Assembly: GCA_001897155.1 (NCBI GenBank)
Contig: MKSF01000013.1
Span: 248,001-312,000, forward strand
Direction: 5' to 3'
Source: Bacteroidetes bacterium 47-18
Lineage (GTDB): Bacteria > Bacteroidota > Bacteroidia > Chitinophagales > Chitinophagaceae
DNA length: 64,000 nt
Shown here: positions 8,452-17,698 of the stretch, in pieces
How the letters are laid out: each line of letters begins with the position of its first letter
How positions within the stretch are numbered: the first letter of the stretch is position 1
Translations under genes and position numbers: made by a program
Notes under the pieces: generated by a model
What the model saw: the letters and a program-made list of their open reading frames with translations, nothing else
Databases searched by the model: none
Told to the model about the DNA's origin: nothing

Positions 8452-10032
8452 TTAAAACTCACTTTTGAAGTGGAACTGTATATCCGGATTGTTCTGTATC
8501 TCGGTATTCAGGTACCACTCGCTCTGGGCCAGGTACACCAGGTGCCCGTCCTTATCCTCCATAATATTGGCTTGCTTGAAGCGGATAAATTCCTCGATCT
8601 TTTTCTTATCTCCCGTTATCCAGCAGGCCTTGTAAAAGGACAAAGGTACAAAATCCACTTTGGCGCCATATTCCTGCAGCAGCCTGTATTGTATCACCTC
8701 AAACTGCAGGTCGCCCACGCAGCCGATAATCTTCCTGTTGCCGCTATGCTGCGTAAAGAGCTGCGCCACTCCCTCATCTGTGAGCTGGCTCAGGCCTTTT
8801 TCCAGTTGCTTGGTCTTCATCGGGTCCTTATTGACCACCTCCTTGAATATCTCGGGCGAAAAGCTGGGTATGCCCGTGTACATAAAATCAGCGCCTTCCG
8901 TCAGGGTATCTCCTATCTTAAAGTTACCGGTATCGAACAGGCCCACCACATCGCCGGGAAAGGCGTCATCGATCACCTCTTTGCTCCGGGCCAGGAAAGA
9001 ATAGGGGTTACTGAATTTTATATCTTTATCCAGCCGTACGTGGTGGTAATTCTTATTTCTCTCAAACCGCCCCGAGCACACCCTCAGGAACGCGATACGG
9101 TCGCGGTGGCGCGGGTCCAGGTTGGCGTGTATCTTGAAAATAAAGCCGCTGAATTTAGGTTCTGTAGGCTCAATGCTGTCGCCCTTATCATTTTTCCTCG
9201 GCAAAGGCGAAGGCGCTATCCTTATAAAAGTGTCCAGCATTTCCCCCACCCCGAAGTTATTGACCGCGGAGCCAAAGAAGACCGGCGCCGTCTTTCCTTT
9301 CCTATAGATGTCCACATCCAGCTCACCATACACACCGTCCAGCAGCTCCACATCTTCCCGGAGCTGGGCGGCATCCCGCTCTCCAACCTTCTGGTCCAGC
9401 AGCGGGTCGTTGATATCGGCAATGGGAATGCTGTTATCATCGGTAGCCTTCTGCCCCGGCGTAAAGAGTTTCAGGCTGCGCTCATACAGGTTGTACACCC
9501 CTTTAAAATCCTTGCCCATATTGATAGGCCAGGTAAGGGGATGCAGTGAAATGTTCAGCTCTTTTTCTATCTCTTCCAGCAGGTCGAAAGGAAACTTGCC
9601 GTCACGGTCCATTTTATTGATATATACGATCACCGGCGTGTCACGCATCCTGCAGACCTCCATCAGCTTACGGGTCTGCTCTTCCACCCCGTTCACCGCG
9701 TCCACTACCAGGATAACGCTGTCCACCGCGGTAAGGGTACGGTAGGTATCTTCCGCAAAGTCCTTGTGACCCGGCGTATCCAGCAGGTTGATAAGAGTAT
9801 CCTTATATTCAAACGACATGACCGAAGTAGCCACCGAGATACCTCTCTGGCGCTCTATCTCCATAAAATCGGAAGTCGCGCCTTTCTTTATTTTATTGCT
9901 TTTCACAGCACCCGCGGTCTGGATGGCGCCACCAAACAGCAGGAATTTTTCAGTGAGGGTCGTCTTACCCGCATCCGGGTGCGCGATCACCGCAAATGTC
10001 TTACGTTTTTGTATTTCGTCTGTATATTTCAT
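8452..10032 (-). CDS. prfC: Peptide chain release factor 3
   Basis: A 526-residue translational GTPase that removes RF1/RF2 from the ribosome after termination. The GTPase motifs are all present: G1 [13 protein letters not shown], switch [13 protein letters not shown]3 DTPGHKDF, G4 NKMD. The length and the C-terminal [17 protein letters not shown] segment separate it from EF-G and fit RF3 (529 residues in E. coli). The start is the ATG at 10032. It is a single gene between dcd and lysE. A very long open frame on the opposite strand (7849-9549) is a codon-composition shadow, not a gene. Confidence 0.97.
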   Translation of the reverse strand: MKYTDEIQKRKTFAVIAHPDAGKTTLTEKFLLFGGAIQTAGAVKSNKIKKGATSDFMEIERQRGISVATSVMSFEYKDTLINLLDTPGHKDFAEDTYRTLTAVDSVILVVDAVNGVEEQTRKLMEVCRMRDTPVIVYINKMDRDGKFPFDLLEEIEKELNISLHPLTWPINMGKDFKGVYNLYERSLKLFTPGQKATDDNSIPIADINDPLLDQKVGERDAAQLREDVELLDGVYGELDVDIYRKGKTAPVFFGSAVNNFGVGEMLDTFIRIAPSPLPRKNDKGDSIEPTEPKFSGFIFKIHANLDPRHRDRIAFLRVCSGRFERNKNYHHVRLDKDIKFSNPYSFLARSKEVIDDAFPGDVVGLFDTGNFKIGDTLTEGADFMYTGIPSFSPEIFKEVVNKDPMKTKQLEKGLSQLTDEGVAQLFTQHSGNRKIIGCVGDLQFEVIQYRLLQEYGAKVDFVPLSFYKACWITGDKKKIEEFIRFKQANIMEDKDGHLVYLAQSEWYLNTEIQNNPDIQFHFKSEF

Positions 10033-10127
10033 AAGTAATACCTTCTCATGACGAAAAGGAAATAATTGAACTATTTAATAATCACACACTGCCGGACCGG
10101 CATCCGTACCACGCTTTAAAAGCAAAA

Positions 10128-10162
10128 GCATAATCACAGCCGTATTACTCACCTGATTATGC
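10128..10162. terminator. Hairpin between dcd and prfC
   Basis: GCATAATCA (10128-10136) pairs with TGATTATGC (10154-10162) around a 17-base loop, just past the dcd stop codon. It probably ends the minus-strand dcd transcript, although no long T-run follows. Confidence 0.5.
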
Positions 10163-10179
10163 CTTGCGAACATTCTATA

Positions 10180-10716
10180 CTAAAACTCGTTACGCCACAT
10201 CATACTCTCCACGGGCCTGATGGTACGCTCCGTATATTTGGCATTCTGCTTTTTATTATACAGGTTCTCCACCTCCCCGTCTACCGGGAAATAAATAAGC
10301 TGCCCTATCGGCATACCTTCGTAGATCCTTACCGGGTGTACGCACGATATCTCCAGGGTCCAGGTATTGCAGAAGCCCACATCTCCCTTACCGGCGGTCG
10401 CGTGGATATCAATACCCAGGCGGCCCGTGGAAGATTTGCCTTCCAGGAAAGGGACGTGTTTATGGGTTTCCGTATATTCCTGCGTTACGCCCAGGTACAA
10501 TACGCCGGGCTGCAGCACATATCCCTCTTCCGGGATCTCGAAATGCCGGATCTTATTATGCCTGCGGGCATCCAGCTCCTTATCCTCGTACACCGCCAGG
10601 TATCTGCCCAGGTGCACATCATAGGAGTTGCTGCCTAAGTGCTCACGAACGAAAGGTTCTATGACTATAGAACCTTTGCCGATCTCTTCCAGTATCCGTT
10701 TATCTGATAGAATCAT
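10180..10716 (-). CDS. dcd: dCTP deaminase
   Basis: A 178-residue trimeric enzyme of the dCTP deaminase/dUTPase fold that converts dCTP to dUTP, the precursor route to dTMP. Visible family features are the N-terminal MILSDKRILEEI, SYDVHLGRYL, the nucleotide-binding EGKSSTGRLG loop, and the TWTLEISC segment that carries the catalytic Glu in this family. C-terminal IGQLIYFPVDG follows. It lies 39 bases downstream of the 171-residue unknown gene on the same strand and is probably co-transcribed with it. Confidence 0.95.
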   Translation of the reverse strand: MILSDKRILEEIGKGSIVIEPFVREHLGSNSYDVHLGRYLAVYEDKELDARRHNKIRHFEIPEEGYVLQPGVLYLGVTQEYTETHKHVPFLEGKSSTGRLGIDIHATAGKGDVGFCNTWTLEISCVHPVRIYEGMPIGQLIYFPVDGEVENLYNKKQNAKYTERTIRPVESMMWRNEF

Positions 10717-10755
10717 TATCCTGATTTATAATATAAATTAATCCTGCCTGCGGGC

Positions 10756-11271
10756 TTAAGCGGGCAGGTTCACCCGTCCGGCCAGCCAACTGTCCTTCAG
10801 CGGCTGCAGCCAGCTCTCCAGCAGCTCCTGCCGGTTAGTCACCACGTTATTGAACAGCAAGGTGTCACCGTTGATATAGCCTTTATCAATGGCGTATTGC
10901 ACCTGGCTGAAAGGCAGCACCTCCGGCTTGTCCTTAACCAGGAACGTAATGGAAAGCCTGTCGAACAACTGGACATCATACTGCTTCTCGAGGCTTTTAA
11001 GTATCCTTACCGAACTGTCGATGCTGCACCCGCTCACCTGCACATCCCTTTCATCTGCCATCATCACGACAAACCTCCCGAACAGCAACTGCGCCCATCC
11101 TTTCACGGGAGCGCCATGCGCCTGCCATTGCAGGTAGAACTGCTCCAGCTGCTCCTGCACCTCCCGCTGCTCTTTTTCTACAAACGGCCTGCTGCTCTGG
11201 TACACCCACACCCTGCTCTCCGGGGCAAAATCTGCGGGGATCAATTCCGATATAGTGGATTTTGTAATCAT
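10756..11271 (-). CDS. Conserved Bacteroidota protein of unknown function
   Basis: A 171-residue protein from the ATG at 11271 (MITKSTISELIP). The frame is open up to 11355, but the promoter-like box at 11280-11287 lies inside that extension and the 11271 start fits the family as I remember it. Characteristic stretches are ESRVWVYQSSRPF, VQVSGCSIDSSVRILKSLE and LFDRLSITFL. Homologues are often labelled 'ABC transporter ATPase' in databases, but no Walker A or ABC signature is present, so that label is unsupported. The invariant-looking SGCSIDSS suggests a functional Cys. It is followed by dcd. Confidence 0.8.
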   Translation of the reverse strand: MITKSTISELIPADFAPESRVWVYQSSRPFVEKEQREVQEQLEQFYLQWQAHGAPVKGWAQLLFGRFVVMMADERDVQVSGCSIDSSVRILKSLEKQYDVQLFDRLSITFLVKDKPEVLPFSQVQYAIDKGYINGDTLLFNNVVTNRQELLESWLQPLKDSWLAGRVNLPA

Positions 11272-11279
11272 ATAAGGTG

Positions 11280-11314
11280 CAAAATTACTAAATAATACCG
11301 TTTGTTCGATCAAA
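11280..11314 (-). promoter_or_regulatory. Predicted promoter for the 10756-11271 gene
   Basis: On the minus strand TAATTTTG (11287-11280) matches the Bacteroidota -7 box TAnnTTTG and TTTG (11314-11311) lies 23 bases upstream as a -33 box. The predicted transcript start would be only about 3 bases before the ATG at 11271, so the message may be nearly leaderless. Confidence 0.6.
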
Positions 11315-11417
11315 GTTTTTGCCCCGGCCGGTACGCTCCGTTCCGGGGCAGGCATCAGAAAGGCACAGGCCGGCAGTACGTAATAATGATTTCCGGTACC
11401 ATACCGGCGGACATTTT

Positions 11418-11445
11418 TTTGCTATGTATAGAAAGATTAATTTTG
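11418..11445 (+). promoter_or_regulatory. Predicted glnS promoter
   Basis: TTTG (11418-11421), 16 bases, TAATTTTG (11438-11445) matches the Bacteroidota primary sigma consensus. Transcription would begin near 11452, leaving a leader of about 29 bases before glnS. Confidence 0.65.
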
Positions 11446-11480
11446 CGTTTTATTATATCATATATACCTGATCAGGAACA

Positions 11481-13136
11481 ATGGAAGAGCGTTCATTAAA
11501 TTTTATCGAAGAAATCATAGAAAATGATTTGAAAACGGGCAAGGTTTCCGGTGTACATACCAGGTTCCCACCTGAACCCAACGGTTATCTCCACATCGGC
11601 CATGCTGCCAGCATCTGCCTGAACTTCGGGCTGGCGCAGCGGTACAACGGCAAGTGCAATCTCCGATTTGATGATACGAACCCTTCTACTGAAGAAACGG
11701 AATATGTAGAGAGCATCATGAATGATGTCAGGTGGCTGGGCTTTGAGTGGGACAACCTCTTTTATGCCTCTGATTATTTTGACACCTTATACGGCTATGC
11801 CCTCAAGCTCATCCGCAAAGGGCTGGCTTACGTAGATGATATGACTGCCGAGGAAATAGCGGCCACCAAAGGCGATATCGGTATCCCGGGAAAGGAAAGT
11901 CCCGCCCGCAACCGCAGCATACAGGAAAACCTGCACCTCTTTGAAGAGATGAAAGCCGGCAAGTATAAAGACGGCGAGAAGGTGCTGCGCGCCAGGATAG
12001 ATATGGCACATCCCAATCTCCTGATGCGCGATCCTATCCTGTACCGTATCAAGCACGCGCATCATCACCGTACCGGGGATAAGTGGTGCATCTACCCTAT
12101 GTATGATTTTGCACATGGGCAAAGCGACAGCATAGAGCATATTACCCACTCTATCTGTACGCTGGAGTTCATCCACCACCGACCCTTATACGACTGGTTT
12201 ATTGAACAGCTGGAAATATTCCCTTCCAAACAATATGAGTTCGCCCGCCGCAGCGTTTCCTATATGATCACCAGCAAGCGGAAATTGCTGCAGCTGGTAA
12301 ACGAAAAGGTAGTGAGCGGCTGGGATGATCCCCGTATGCCCACCATTTCCGGTATGCGCCGGAGAGGCTATACCGCGGCCAGCCTTCGGAATTTTGCCGA
12401 TACCATAGGCATTGCCAAACGGGAGAACCTTACGGACATCGCCCTGCTGGAGCATTGTGTACGCGAGGACCTGAATAAGGTAGCCGCCAGGGCTATGGCG
12501 GTCATTGACCCCGTAAAGCTGGTGATCACCAATTACGAAAGCGATGGAGAGCTGCTGAAAGCGGAAAATAATCCCGAGGATGATAAGGCCGGGTACAGGG
12601 ATATACCTTTCGGCAGGGAGCTGTGGATAGAACGGGATGATTTTATGGAAGACCCTCCGAAAAAATATTTCCGCCTTGGTCCGGGCCTCAAGGTAAGGCT
12701 GAAGCACGCCTACATTGTAGAGTGTACAGGATTTGACAAAGACGCGGACGGCCGTGTGACAACAGTATATTGCCAGTACTTCCCGGATTCCAAAAGCGGC
12801 AGCGATACCAGCGGCATCAAGGTGAAAGGCACCATCCACTGGGTCAACGCAGCTACCGCCCTGACCGCTGAAGTACGGCTGTACGACCGCCTTTTTACGG
12901 TGGAAAATCCCGCCGCGGCGGAAGGCAGCATACTGGATTATATCAACCCGGAATCCTTAACAGTGCAAACAGCCTATATAGAGCCGTCACTGGCCTCGTC
13001 CGGAGACCTGGATCATTTCCAGTTCCTGCGCCTGGGCTATTTCTGCACGGACAGGGACAGCACACCGGAAAAGCCGGTCTTCAACAAGACCATAGGATTG
13101 AAAGACAGCTGGGCCAAAGAACAGAAGAAAGCCTGA
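11481..13136 (+). CDS. glnS: Glutaminyl-tRNA synthetase
   Basis: A 551-residue class Ib aminoacyl-tRNA synthetase. The HIGH motif is in RFPPEPNGYLHIGHAASICLN, and the KMSKS loop is the variant MITSKRKLLQL. GlnRS-type landmarks include RFDDTNPSTEETEYVESI, YRIKHAHHHRTGDKWCIYPMYDFAHG and the HSICTLEFIHHRPLYDW segment. The two C-terminal beta-barrel domains for anticodon recognition follow (KVKGTIHWVN, then FQFLRLGYFC). The start is the first ATG after a good promoter. The presence of GlnRS means Gln-tRNA is charged directly rather than only by transamidation. Confidence 0.97.
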   Translation: MEERSLNFIEEIIENDLKTGKVSGVHTRFPPEPNGYLHIGHAASICLNFGLAQRYNGKCNLRFDDTNPSTEETEYVESIMNDVRWLGFEWDNLFYASDYFDTLYGYALKLIRKGLAYVDDMTAEEIAATKGDIGIPGKESPARNRSIQENLHLFEEMKAGKYKDGEKVLRARIDMAHPNLLMRDPILYRIKHAHHHRTGDKWCIYPMYDFAHGQSDSIEHITHSICTLEFIHHRPLYDWFIEQLEIFPSKQYEFARRSVSYMITSKRKLLQLVNEKVVSGWDDPRMPTISGMRRRGYTAASLRNFADTIGIAKRENLTDIALLEHCVREDLNKVAARAMAVIDPVKLVITNYESDGELLKAENNPEDDKAGYRDIPFGRELWIERDDFMEDPPKKYFRLGPGLKVRLKHAYIVECTGFDKDADGRVTTVYCQYFPDSKSGSDTSGIKVKGTIHWVNAATALTAEVRLYDRLFTVENPAAAEGSILDYINPESLTVQTAYIEPSLASSGDLDHFQFLRLGYFCTDRDSTPEKPVFNKTIGLKDSWAKEQKKA

Positions 13137-13159
13137 CTTATCCATATTACATCATAAAT

Positions 13160-13186
13160 ACGGGCCGTATTGTGCCCGTCTTTTTT
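13160..13186 (+). terminator. glnS terminator
   Basis: ACGGGC (13160-13165) pairs with GCCCGT (13174-13179), followed by a T-run (13181-13186). It lies 24 bases after the glnS stop, and its T-run touches the end of the convergent AMP-ligase gene. Confidence 0.75.
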
Positions 13187-14714
13187 ATTGTAATAAGAGC
13201 TTACAGGCTTCATAGTCTATCTTGGAATAATGCCGCGGATCCCTGGGCAGATGCGGCAGCAGCCTTACATCGGCAATACCTGTGTTCAGGCTGTGAATAT
13301 TTTGTACCGCCCGTACCGGGTCTGCTCCCCTGACCACCTCCGCCACAATAACGGGTCCCGAAGCCCCCTGCAATACCGTACCTGCTGCCACACCCGCTGC
13401 CGATTGCAAAAGGTTTTCTATAAGGAAGGGCGCAATGATCGTGTCGCCATATGGTATCAGCGTACTGCAGCGTCCGGTCAGGTACAGGTGCCCATCCTTC
13501 ATAAAGCCGCTGTCACCCGTGCGGTGCCAGCATTGCTCCCGGGTGAATATCTTATTGCGCAGCAGTGCATCCGGGTTATTATAGTAGGCATCCAGCACAT
13601 GAGGACCTGCCACAATGATCTCCCCTATAGTTCCGGGTGGCAGGGACCAGCCATACAGCACATCATCCGCAGCAGCTTCCAGCGGCTCATCCTTATACGG
13701 TATAATAAGCACTTCCGCTACAGGTGCAGGCCTGCCCACATTCAGCCCTTCCGTAAAGGATGCCGCCTCGAAACGCAATAACCCGGAAGCCTCAATGCTG
13801 CTAATAGGTTCCGCTTCGGTAGAGCCGTACACGATCTTTATCCTTGCCTGCGGAAAGGCTTTTATATATTGCCGGGCTTCCCTCGGGAATACCGGCGCCC
13901 CTCCGGTAACCACCTTTCCCGGATATGGCATTTCCATATTACGTGCTGATACATAGGCCGCGAGCTGCTGTATGAAGAATGGCGATCCGATGAGCATGTC
14001 CGCCTTATACTGACCGAGCTGCGATACGATACGGGCCGTATCCATCTTACGCTTCTTTTTAGGATTGAAGGTGGCTATTACAGCCGTACAGCCCAATCCC
14101 AAACTCAAAAATAATACGATGGGCAACGCGATGATGCCTGTTTCTCCTGCTGCTATTCCCAGCTCCGCTTCCAGGGCATCAAACTGGTGGCGTAAAAAGC
14201 CATGGGTACGCTTTGCCGCTTTAGGCGTGCCGGTGCTGCCGGTAGTAAACGTGATCAGCGCGGTATCTGCTGTACCCGTTTCCGGTATCGCCCGGACCGT
14301 TACATGCTTACGGAACCCTTTTCCCAGGTGAACGGGAATACGCCTTATGGTAGCGGAAACCAAAGACAGCAGCCTTACCTTCCAGCCGCCTATCACCGCC
14401 CTGCACTGCGCGATATCACAGCACAGCTCCAGGCGCTTCAGGCTCACCCACTCATCCACGAAGACCGCCACCGCTCCTATCCGGAACAGCGCCAGCACTA
14501 TCCTGTACAGGTCAACGGACATCGGGATGAACACCAGCACATTATCGCCTTTACGGATCCCTTTGGACAGGAAATATTGCGCGGTACGGTCCACCTGGTC
14601 CGCCAGCTCCCCGAAAGTGACCTGCTGATGACCGTCAATGATAGCAATACGTTCGGGTGCTTCCTGCGCCCTGCCAAAGAAAAGACTGGTAATATTGAAC
14701 GGCCGTTGCATCAT
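13185..14714 (-). CDS. Acyl-AMP ligase (AMP-binding family), last gene of lipid operon
   Basis: A 509-residue ANL-superfamily adenylate-forming enzyme. The P-loop is TFTTGSTGTPKAAKR (about residues 155-170). VYGSTEAEPIS is the A5 motif, HRTGDSGFMKDGHLYLTGR gives the A7/A8 hinge region, and the C-terminal HYSKIDY carries the catalytic Lys position. These enzymes activate a carboxylic acid, usually a fatty acid, with ATP and then pass it to CoA or another acceptor. The first ATG pair (14714 and 14711) overlaps the stop of the upstream GNAT gene by ATGA. It is the fourth and last gene of a tightly coupled lipid operon, which suggests its acyl-AMP or acyl-CoA product feeds the GNAT protein. There is no peptide-synthetase module. 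Confidence 0.85.
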   Translation of the reverse strand: MMQRPFNITSLFFGRAQEAPERIAIIDGHQQVTFGELADQVDRTAQYFLSKGIRKGDNVLVFIPMSVDLYRIVLALFRIGAVAVFVDEWVSLKRLELCCDIAQCRAVIGGWKVRLLSLVSATIRRIPVHLGKGFRKHVTVRAIPETGTADTALITFTTGSTGTPKAAKRTHGFLRHQFDALEAELGIAAGETGIIALPIVLFLSLGLGCTAVIATFNPKKKRKMDTARIVSQLGQYKADMLIGSPFFIQQLAAYVSARNMEMPYPGKVVTGGAPVFPREARQYIKAFPQARIKIVYGSTEAEPISSIEASGLLRFEAASFTEGLNVGRPAPVAEVLIIPYKDEPLEAAADDVLYGWSLPPGTIGEIIVAGPHVLDAYYNNPDALLRNKIFTREQCWHRTGDSGFMKDGHLYLTGRCSTLIPYGDTIIAPFLIENLLQSAAGVAAGTVLQGASGPVIVAEVVRGADPVRAVQNIHSLNTGIADVRLLPHLPRDPRHYSKIDYEACKLLLQ

Positions 14715-15718
14715 AATGTCTTTCCGAAAAGCATGTAAGTTTTAAAAATACGGCCGTTAAAATGCCCGGATATTGCCGTCGAGGTACCCTGGTTGTACAT
14801 AAATGCATGGATAATGCTGGTATAGCCCCGGGCCGCAGCTTCCCGGTAAACCTGGGCCGCCATAAGATGCCCCAATCCCCTGAAACGCGGGTCTGGATCT
14901 CTCGCTATTGTTTTAATGATCAGCGTCCTGCTGGCTGTATCATACAGGTCATCTATACATAAAAAGACACCAGCGACAGCCCCCGCGGCATCCTCTGCCA
15001 GGAGCACGAATTCTTTTTTCAGGTATGGCTGCAGCGGCAGGTATTTATCCAGGAAATCTTCCAGGGTTATCGGCGTGTACAGGAAATTCCGGGAGAAGGC
15101 CTGCAGCAGGAAAGGGTGCAGCCGCACCAGCTCTTCGCGATAAGCTGCCAGGTCTAAAGATCGTAGCCTGATCCCTGCCGGCTCCAATGCTGTCTTTATA
15201 CTACTGATCATCTCCTCATCTACGGAGAGGTCCTCCGTGAGGCCGGACCCATATTCCCCGATGGTCGTCCAGCCATTCTCTTTCCATTGCTGTATGTAAT
15301 AAGGCCGGTGCAGGGGTTCGGTAAAGAACAGCGGCAGTTCCGCCTCGTTGATAAAACGGTATTGTTCCCAGGTAGAGCCGTTCATAGGGCCTATCATATA
15401 TCCTGCTCCTGATGTTCCGGCATAGGCTTCCAGGTGACCCAGCAAAGCGGCGGCAGCAGCAGCACCTGGAATACACTCGTAATGGCCTATACAAACGGTA
15501 TCTGCTCCCTTATATTGAAGGGCAGGGTTCCGGTAAACAGCAGCCCGGGCTACGGGCATACCTTCCGAGATCAATACCCAGCAGCTATCCAGGTGCCGGT
15601 GCGCCGGGAATTCGCGCTGCTTTACAGCCTGCTCCTGTGGCGAAGGATAGCATTGTGCTATGCAATCCGTGAACAGGTGGAAATCTGCGGCGCCGGGATA
15701 AGTGCGTACCGGCGTCAT
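14711..15718 (-). CDS. GNAT-fold acyltransferase, lipid operon
   Basis: A 335-residue protein from the ATG at 15718 (MTPVRTYPGAADF); the frame extends further up, but this ATG overlaps the upstream stop as ATGA, like every junction in this operon. The C-terminal half has the GNAT acyl-CoA-binding pattern: IIKTIARDPDPRFRGLGHLMAAQVYREAAARGYTS with R-x-x-G-x-G/A. A conserved-looking MIGPMNGSTWEQYRF lies in the middle. GNAT enzymes transfer acyl groups from CoA or ACP to amines. Between a DUF3419 enzyme that makes amino-lipids and an acyl-activating ligase, an N-acyltransferase acting on a lipid amino group is the simplest guess; this is inference. Confidence 0.75.
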   Translation of the reverse strand: MTPVRTYPGAADFHLFTDCIAQCYPSPQEQAVKQREFPAHRHLDSCWVLISEGMPVARAAVYRNPALQYKGADTVCIGHYECIPGAAAAAALLGHLEAYAGTSGAGYMIGPMNGSTWEQYRFINEAELPLFFTEPLHRPYYIQQWKENGWTTIGEYGSGLTEDLSVDEEMISSIKTALEPAGIRLRSLDLAAYREELVRLHPFLLQAFSRNFLYTPITLEDFLDKYLPLQPYLKKEFVLLAEDAAGAVAGVFLCIDDLYDTASRTLIIKTIARDPDPRFRGLGHLMAAQVYREAAARGYTSIIHAFMYNQGTSTAISGHFNGRIFKTYMLFGKTL

Positions 15719-16398
15719 AAGCCCAACATATTTCCGGAGAGTACCAGTCCCAACAGTACCGATAGCGGTATGGTCAGGTTGTCCCATCCTTTTTTACTGA
15801 ATGCTTCCACAGCGGAAGATAACAGGCCAATCAGCAGGGCTGCGCCCAGGAGCAGTGCAGGACTGCCGTCAAAGCCGGTAACCAGCGCAAAGCTTATAAC
15901 AAGAAGGGCAGCGCAGATACAGAATACCAGGCTCCCCATCAGGGTTTTGCTCCCGGCTCCCGTGGTGTACCTGCCCAATGGCCATTTCCGGCCGGTAAGC
16001 GCGGCGGCCGGGTCGCAGACCGCCAGGATGATAACAGGCAGGTAGTAGTAAATGAACCGGCCGCCATAATGATCGTATGCCAGATAACAGGTATAGACCG
16101 CCAGCGGGTAAGCCAGGCTGCCTACGGATTGCCTTTCAATGGCATTAATGGAGGGCAGCAGCTTCCATTTTAGACTCGCTGTAAGGATCACGGCAAAGGT
16201 GGCGCATAATAATAGCACCAGCCAGTGATTACCCAGCATAAGAGGGAATAAAAGCGCCAGCAGGCCCGTACCCAGGTGCACCAGCTTACGGGTATATTCC
16301 GCTTTCACTTTAAATAGATGATACAGCAGCTCGGCCAGCGCGAAGAGCAGCAGAAAAGCCCCTGCCAGTATCAGCGTGTTCGTAATATCTTTACTCAT
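15715..16398 (-). CDS. CTP-type lipid kinase / cytidylyltransferase homologue
   Basis: A 227-residue integral membrane protein with about seven helices. It shows the DGK1/SEC59/VTE5 (dolichol, phytol and diacylglycerol kinase) pattern: ALAELLYHLFKVKAEYTRKLVHLGTG, then ILAVCDPAAALTGR and GSKTLMGSLVF. These enzymes use CTP to phosphorylate a lipid alcohol; the wider family includes CdsA, and automated tools often call it phosphatidate cytidylyltransferase. The CdsA C-terminal signature is absent. It overlaps both neighbours by ATGA, so it is made together with the DUF3419 transferase, GNAT and acyl ligase. Diacylglycerol is the obvious shared substrate because DUF3419/BtaA enzymes also act on it. 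Confidence 0.8.
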   Translation of the reverse strand: MSKDITNTLILAGAFLLLFALAELLYHLFKVKAEYTRKLVHLGTGLLALLFPLMLGNHWLVLLLCATFAVILTASLKWKLLPSINAIERQSVGSLAYPLAVYTCYLAYDHYGGRFIYYYLPVIILAVCDPAAALTGRKWPLGRYTTGAGSKTLMGSLVFCICAALLVISFALVTGFDGSPALLLGAALLIGLLSSAVEAFSKKGWDNLTIPLSVLLGLVLSGNMLGL

Positions 16399-17510
16399 TG
16401 TTTCTGATCTGTAATGAACCGTTGATAAAAGAATCCTTTGTCTTTGGCTGTCAGCGCCCGTGACAGCCCGTCCAGGCAGCGCAGCTCTGCCGGCAGTATG
16501 CTGCTCAGCATACGGGGCACCATCAGGTTCCAGTACGCCACCCGGCCGCCGGAGTGAAGACCGTCCACCAATTGGCGACCCGTCTCCCGGAAGGTTTCCC
16601 TGTCCATATATTCAAAGATATTGGAAAGATTCATTTTATCCATACTCCCGTATTTTTTCAAGGCATCCTGTGCATATCCCTGCTCCAGCTGCAGGGCCTG
16701 AATATTATCTTTTATCTTGTCATAGTTCGTTTCCTGCAGATAGTGCGGCAATAACGTCCCGAAATCACCCGTAAGGTTATACCGGAGCATAAAATTACGC
16801 TGCGCCTCTATGGACCGAAGCTGCCGTTCGGCCTGCCCAAAAATAAAACGGGCAACAGGCACTTCGACCTCCTTCAGGAATTCAGGGTCCCTTCCGAACC
16901 TTCCCATAACGAACCTGCTGAAGAAGATTTTAAACAGGGCTTTCCACCTGAAGCTGTTCCAGGTAGTCTCGTAAAACAGCTCCTGTTCCTGACCGCTCTT
17001 GGGCGCCAGTAAGGCCTGCACGGTGCGCCGTGAGTGGATAAAAGGCAAAATACGCCTGACAAAGAAACGGAAGTAACGCTCAAACTTACCCTGGTGGATC
17101 ACCCCGGCTTCCAGGCTTTCCCTGTTATGATCCCAGAAATAGCGGCACTCCCTGCTTAAATGTCCTGCAAGGCTCCTGTACATATCCCACCGCCCGGAGG
17201 AAGGCACGAAGCCCAGCAATACCAGGGTGGAAGAACGATTCAGGTATTGAAAGCAGGCTTTCTTAAGCTCCACCAGGAACAGTTGCGAAGGGTTGATATC
17301 TACTGCCACCAGGAGACCTGGCGCAGCGGTCAGCAAGGACAAGCTGTTATCCCCGGCAGAACCGACAGACAGCACTTTCTGCCCTGCAGTTACCTGCAGC
17401 CCTTCCAACAGGATATCCGCATCTTCCCAGCAATTGGCATAACGGATAAAATCAAAGGCTACCTTATGATCCAGTTGTTTTGTCTCAGTATGTACAGTAT
17501 TGTTTGTCAT
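16395..17510 (-). CDS. DUF3419 / BtaA-like S-adenosylmethionine:diacylglycerol 3-amino-3-carboxypropyl transferase
   Basis: A 371-residue protein from the ATG at 17510, which has an upstream AGAGGG as ribosome binding site; the frame extends to 17591. The N-terminal YANCWEDADILLEGLQV, then KVLSVGSAGDNSLSLL and VAVDINPSQLFLVELKKACF, match the SAM-binding fold of DUF3419/BtaA, and the C-terminal half has the NIFEYMDRETF and GGRVAYWNLMVPR segments of that family. BtaA moves the aminocarboxypropyl group of SAM onto diacylglycerol to give diacylglyceryl-homoserine, first step of betaine lipids. No BtaB N-methyltransferase follows. It is the first gene of the four-gene operon. Two short inverted repeats lie in its leader (17534-17557). 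Confidence 0.83.
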   Translation of the reverse strand: MTNNTVHTETKQLDHKVAFDFIRYANCWEDADILLEGLQVTAGQKVLSVGSAGDNSLSLLTAAPGLLVAVDINPSQLFLVELKKACFQYLNRSSTLVLLGFVPSSGRWDMYRSLAGHLSRECRYFWDHNRESLEAGVIHQGKFERYFRFFVRRILPFIHSRRTVQALLAPKSGQEQELFYETTWNSFRWKALFKIFFSRFVMGRFGRDPEFLKEVEVPVARFIFGQAERQLRSIEAQRNFMLRYNLTGDFGTLLPHYLQETNYDKIKDNIQALQLEQGYAQDALKKYGSMDKMNLSNIFEYMDRETFRETGRQLVDGLHSGGRVAYWNLMVPRMLSSILPAELRCLDGLSRALTAKDKGFFYQRFITDQKQ

Positions 17511-17698
17511 GCAATGGCTACCCTCTTTTATACTTACCCCCTGTAAGCTGCCCGACCGGCAGACATCTAAATTAAGTAAATAAATGTTCAATAGTGAAAA
17601 GATGCAAGGTCATTATGGCGGAATTAAAAATCATCCGGTTTTTAGCATTTGTGGTGAAAACGCTTAGGCGTCTGCATAAATTGTATTTTTACAGTTGT

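Noticed and set aside
7849-9549. 566-codon open frame on the plus strand opposite lysE and prfC
   Set aside because: It is an antisense shadow of two well-supported genes and encodes no recognisable motif.
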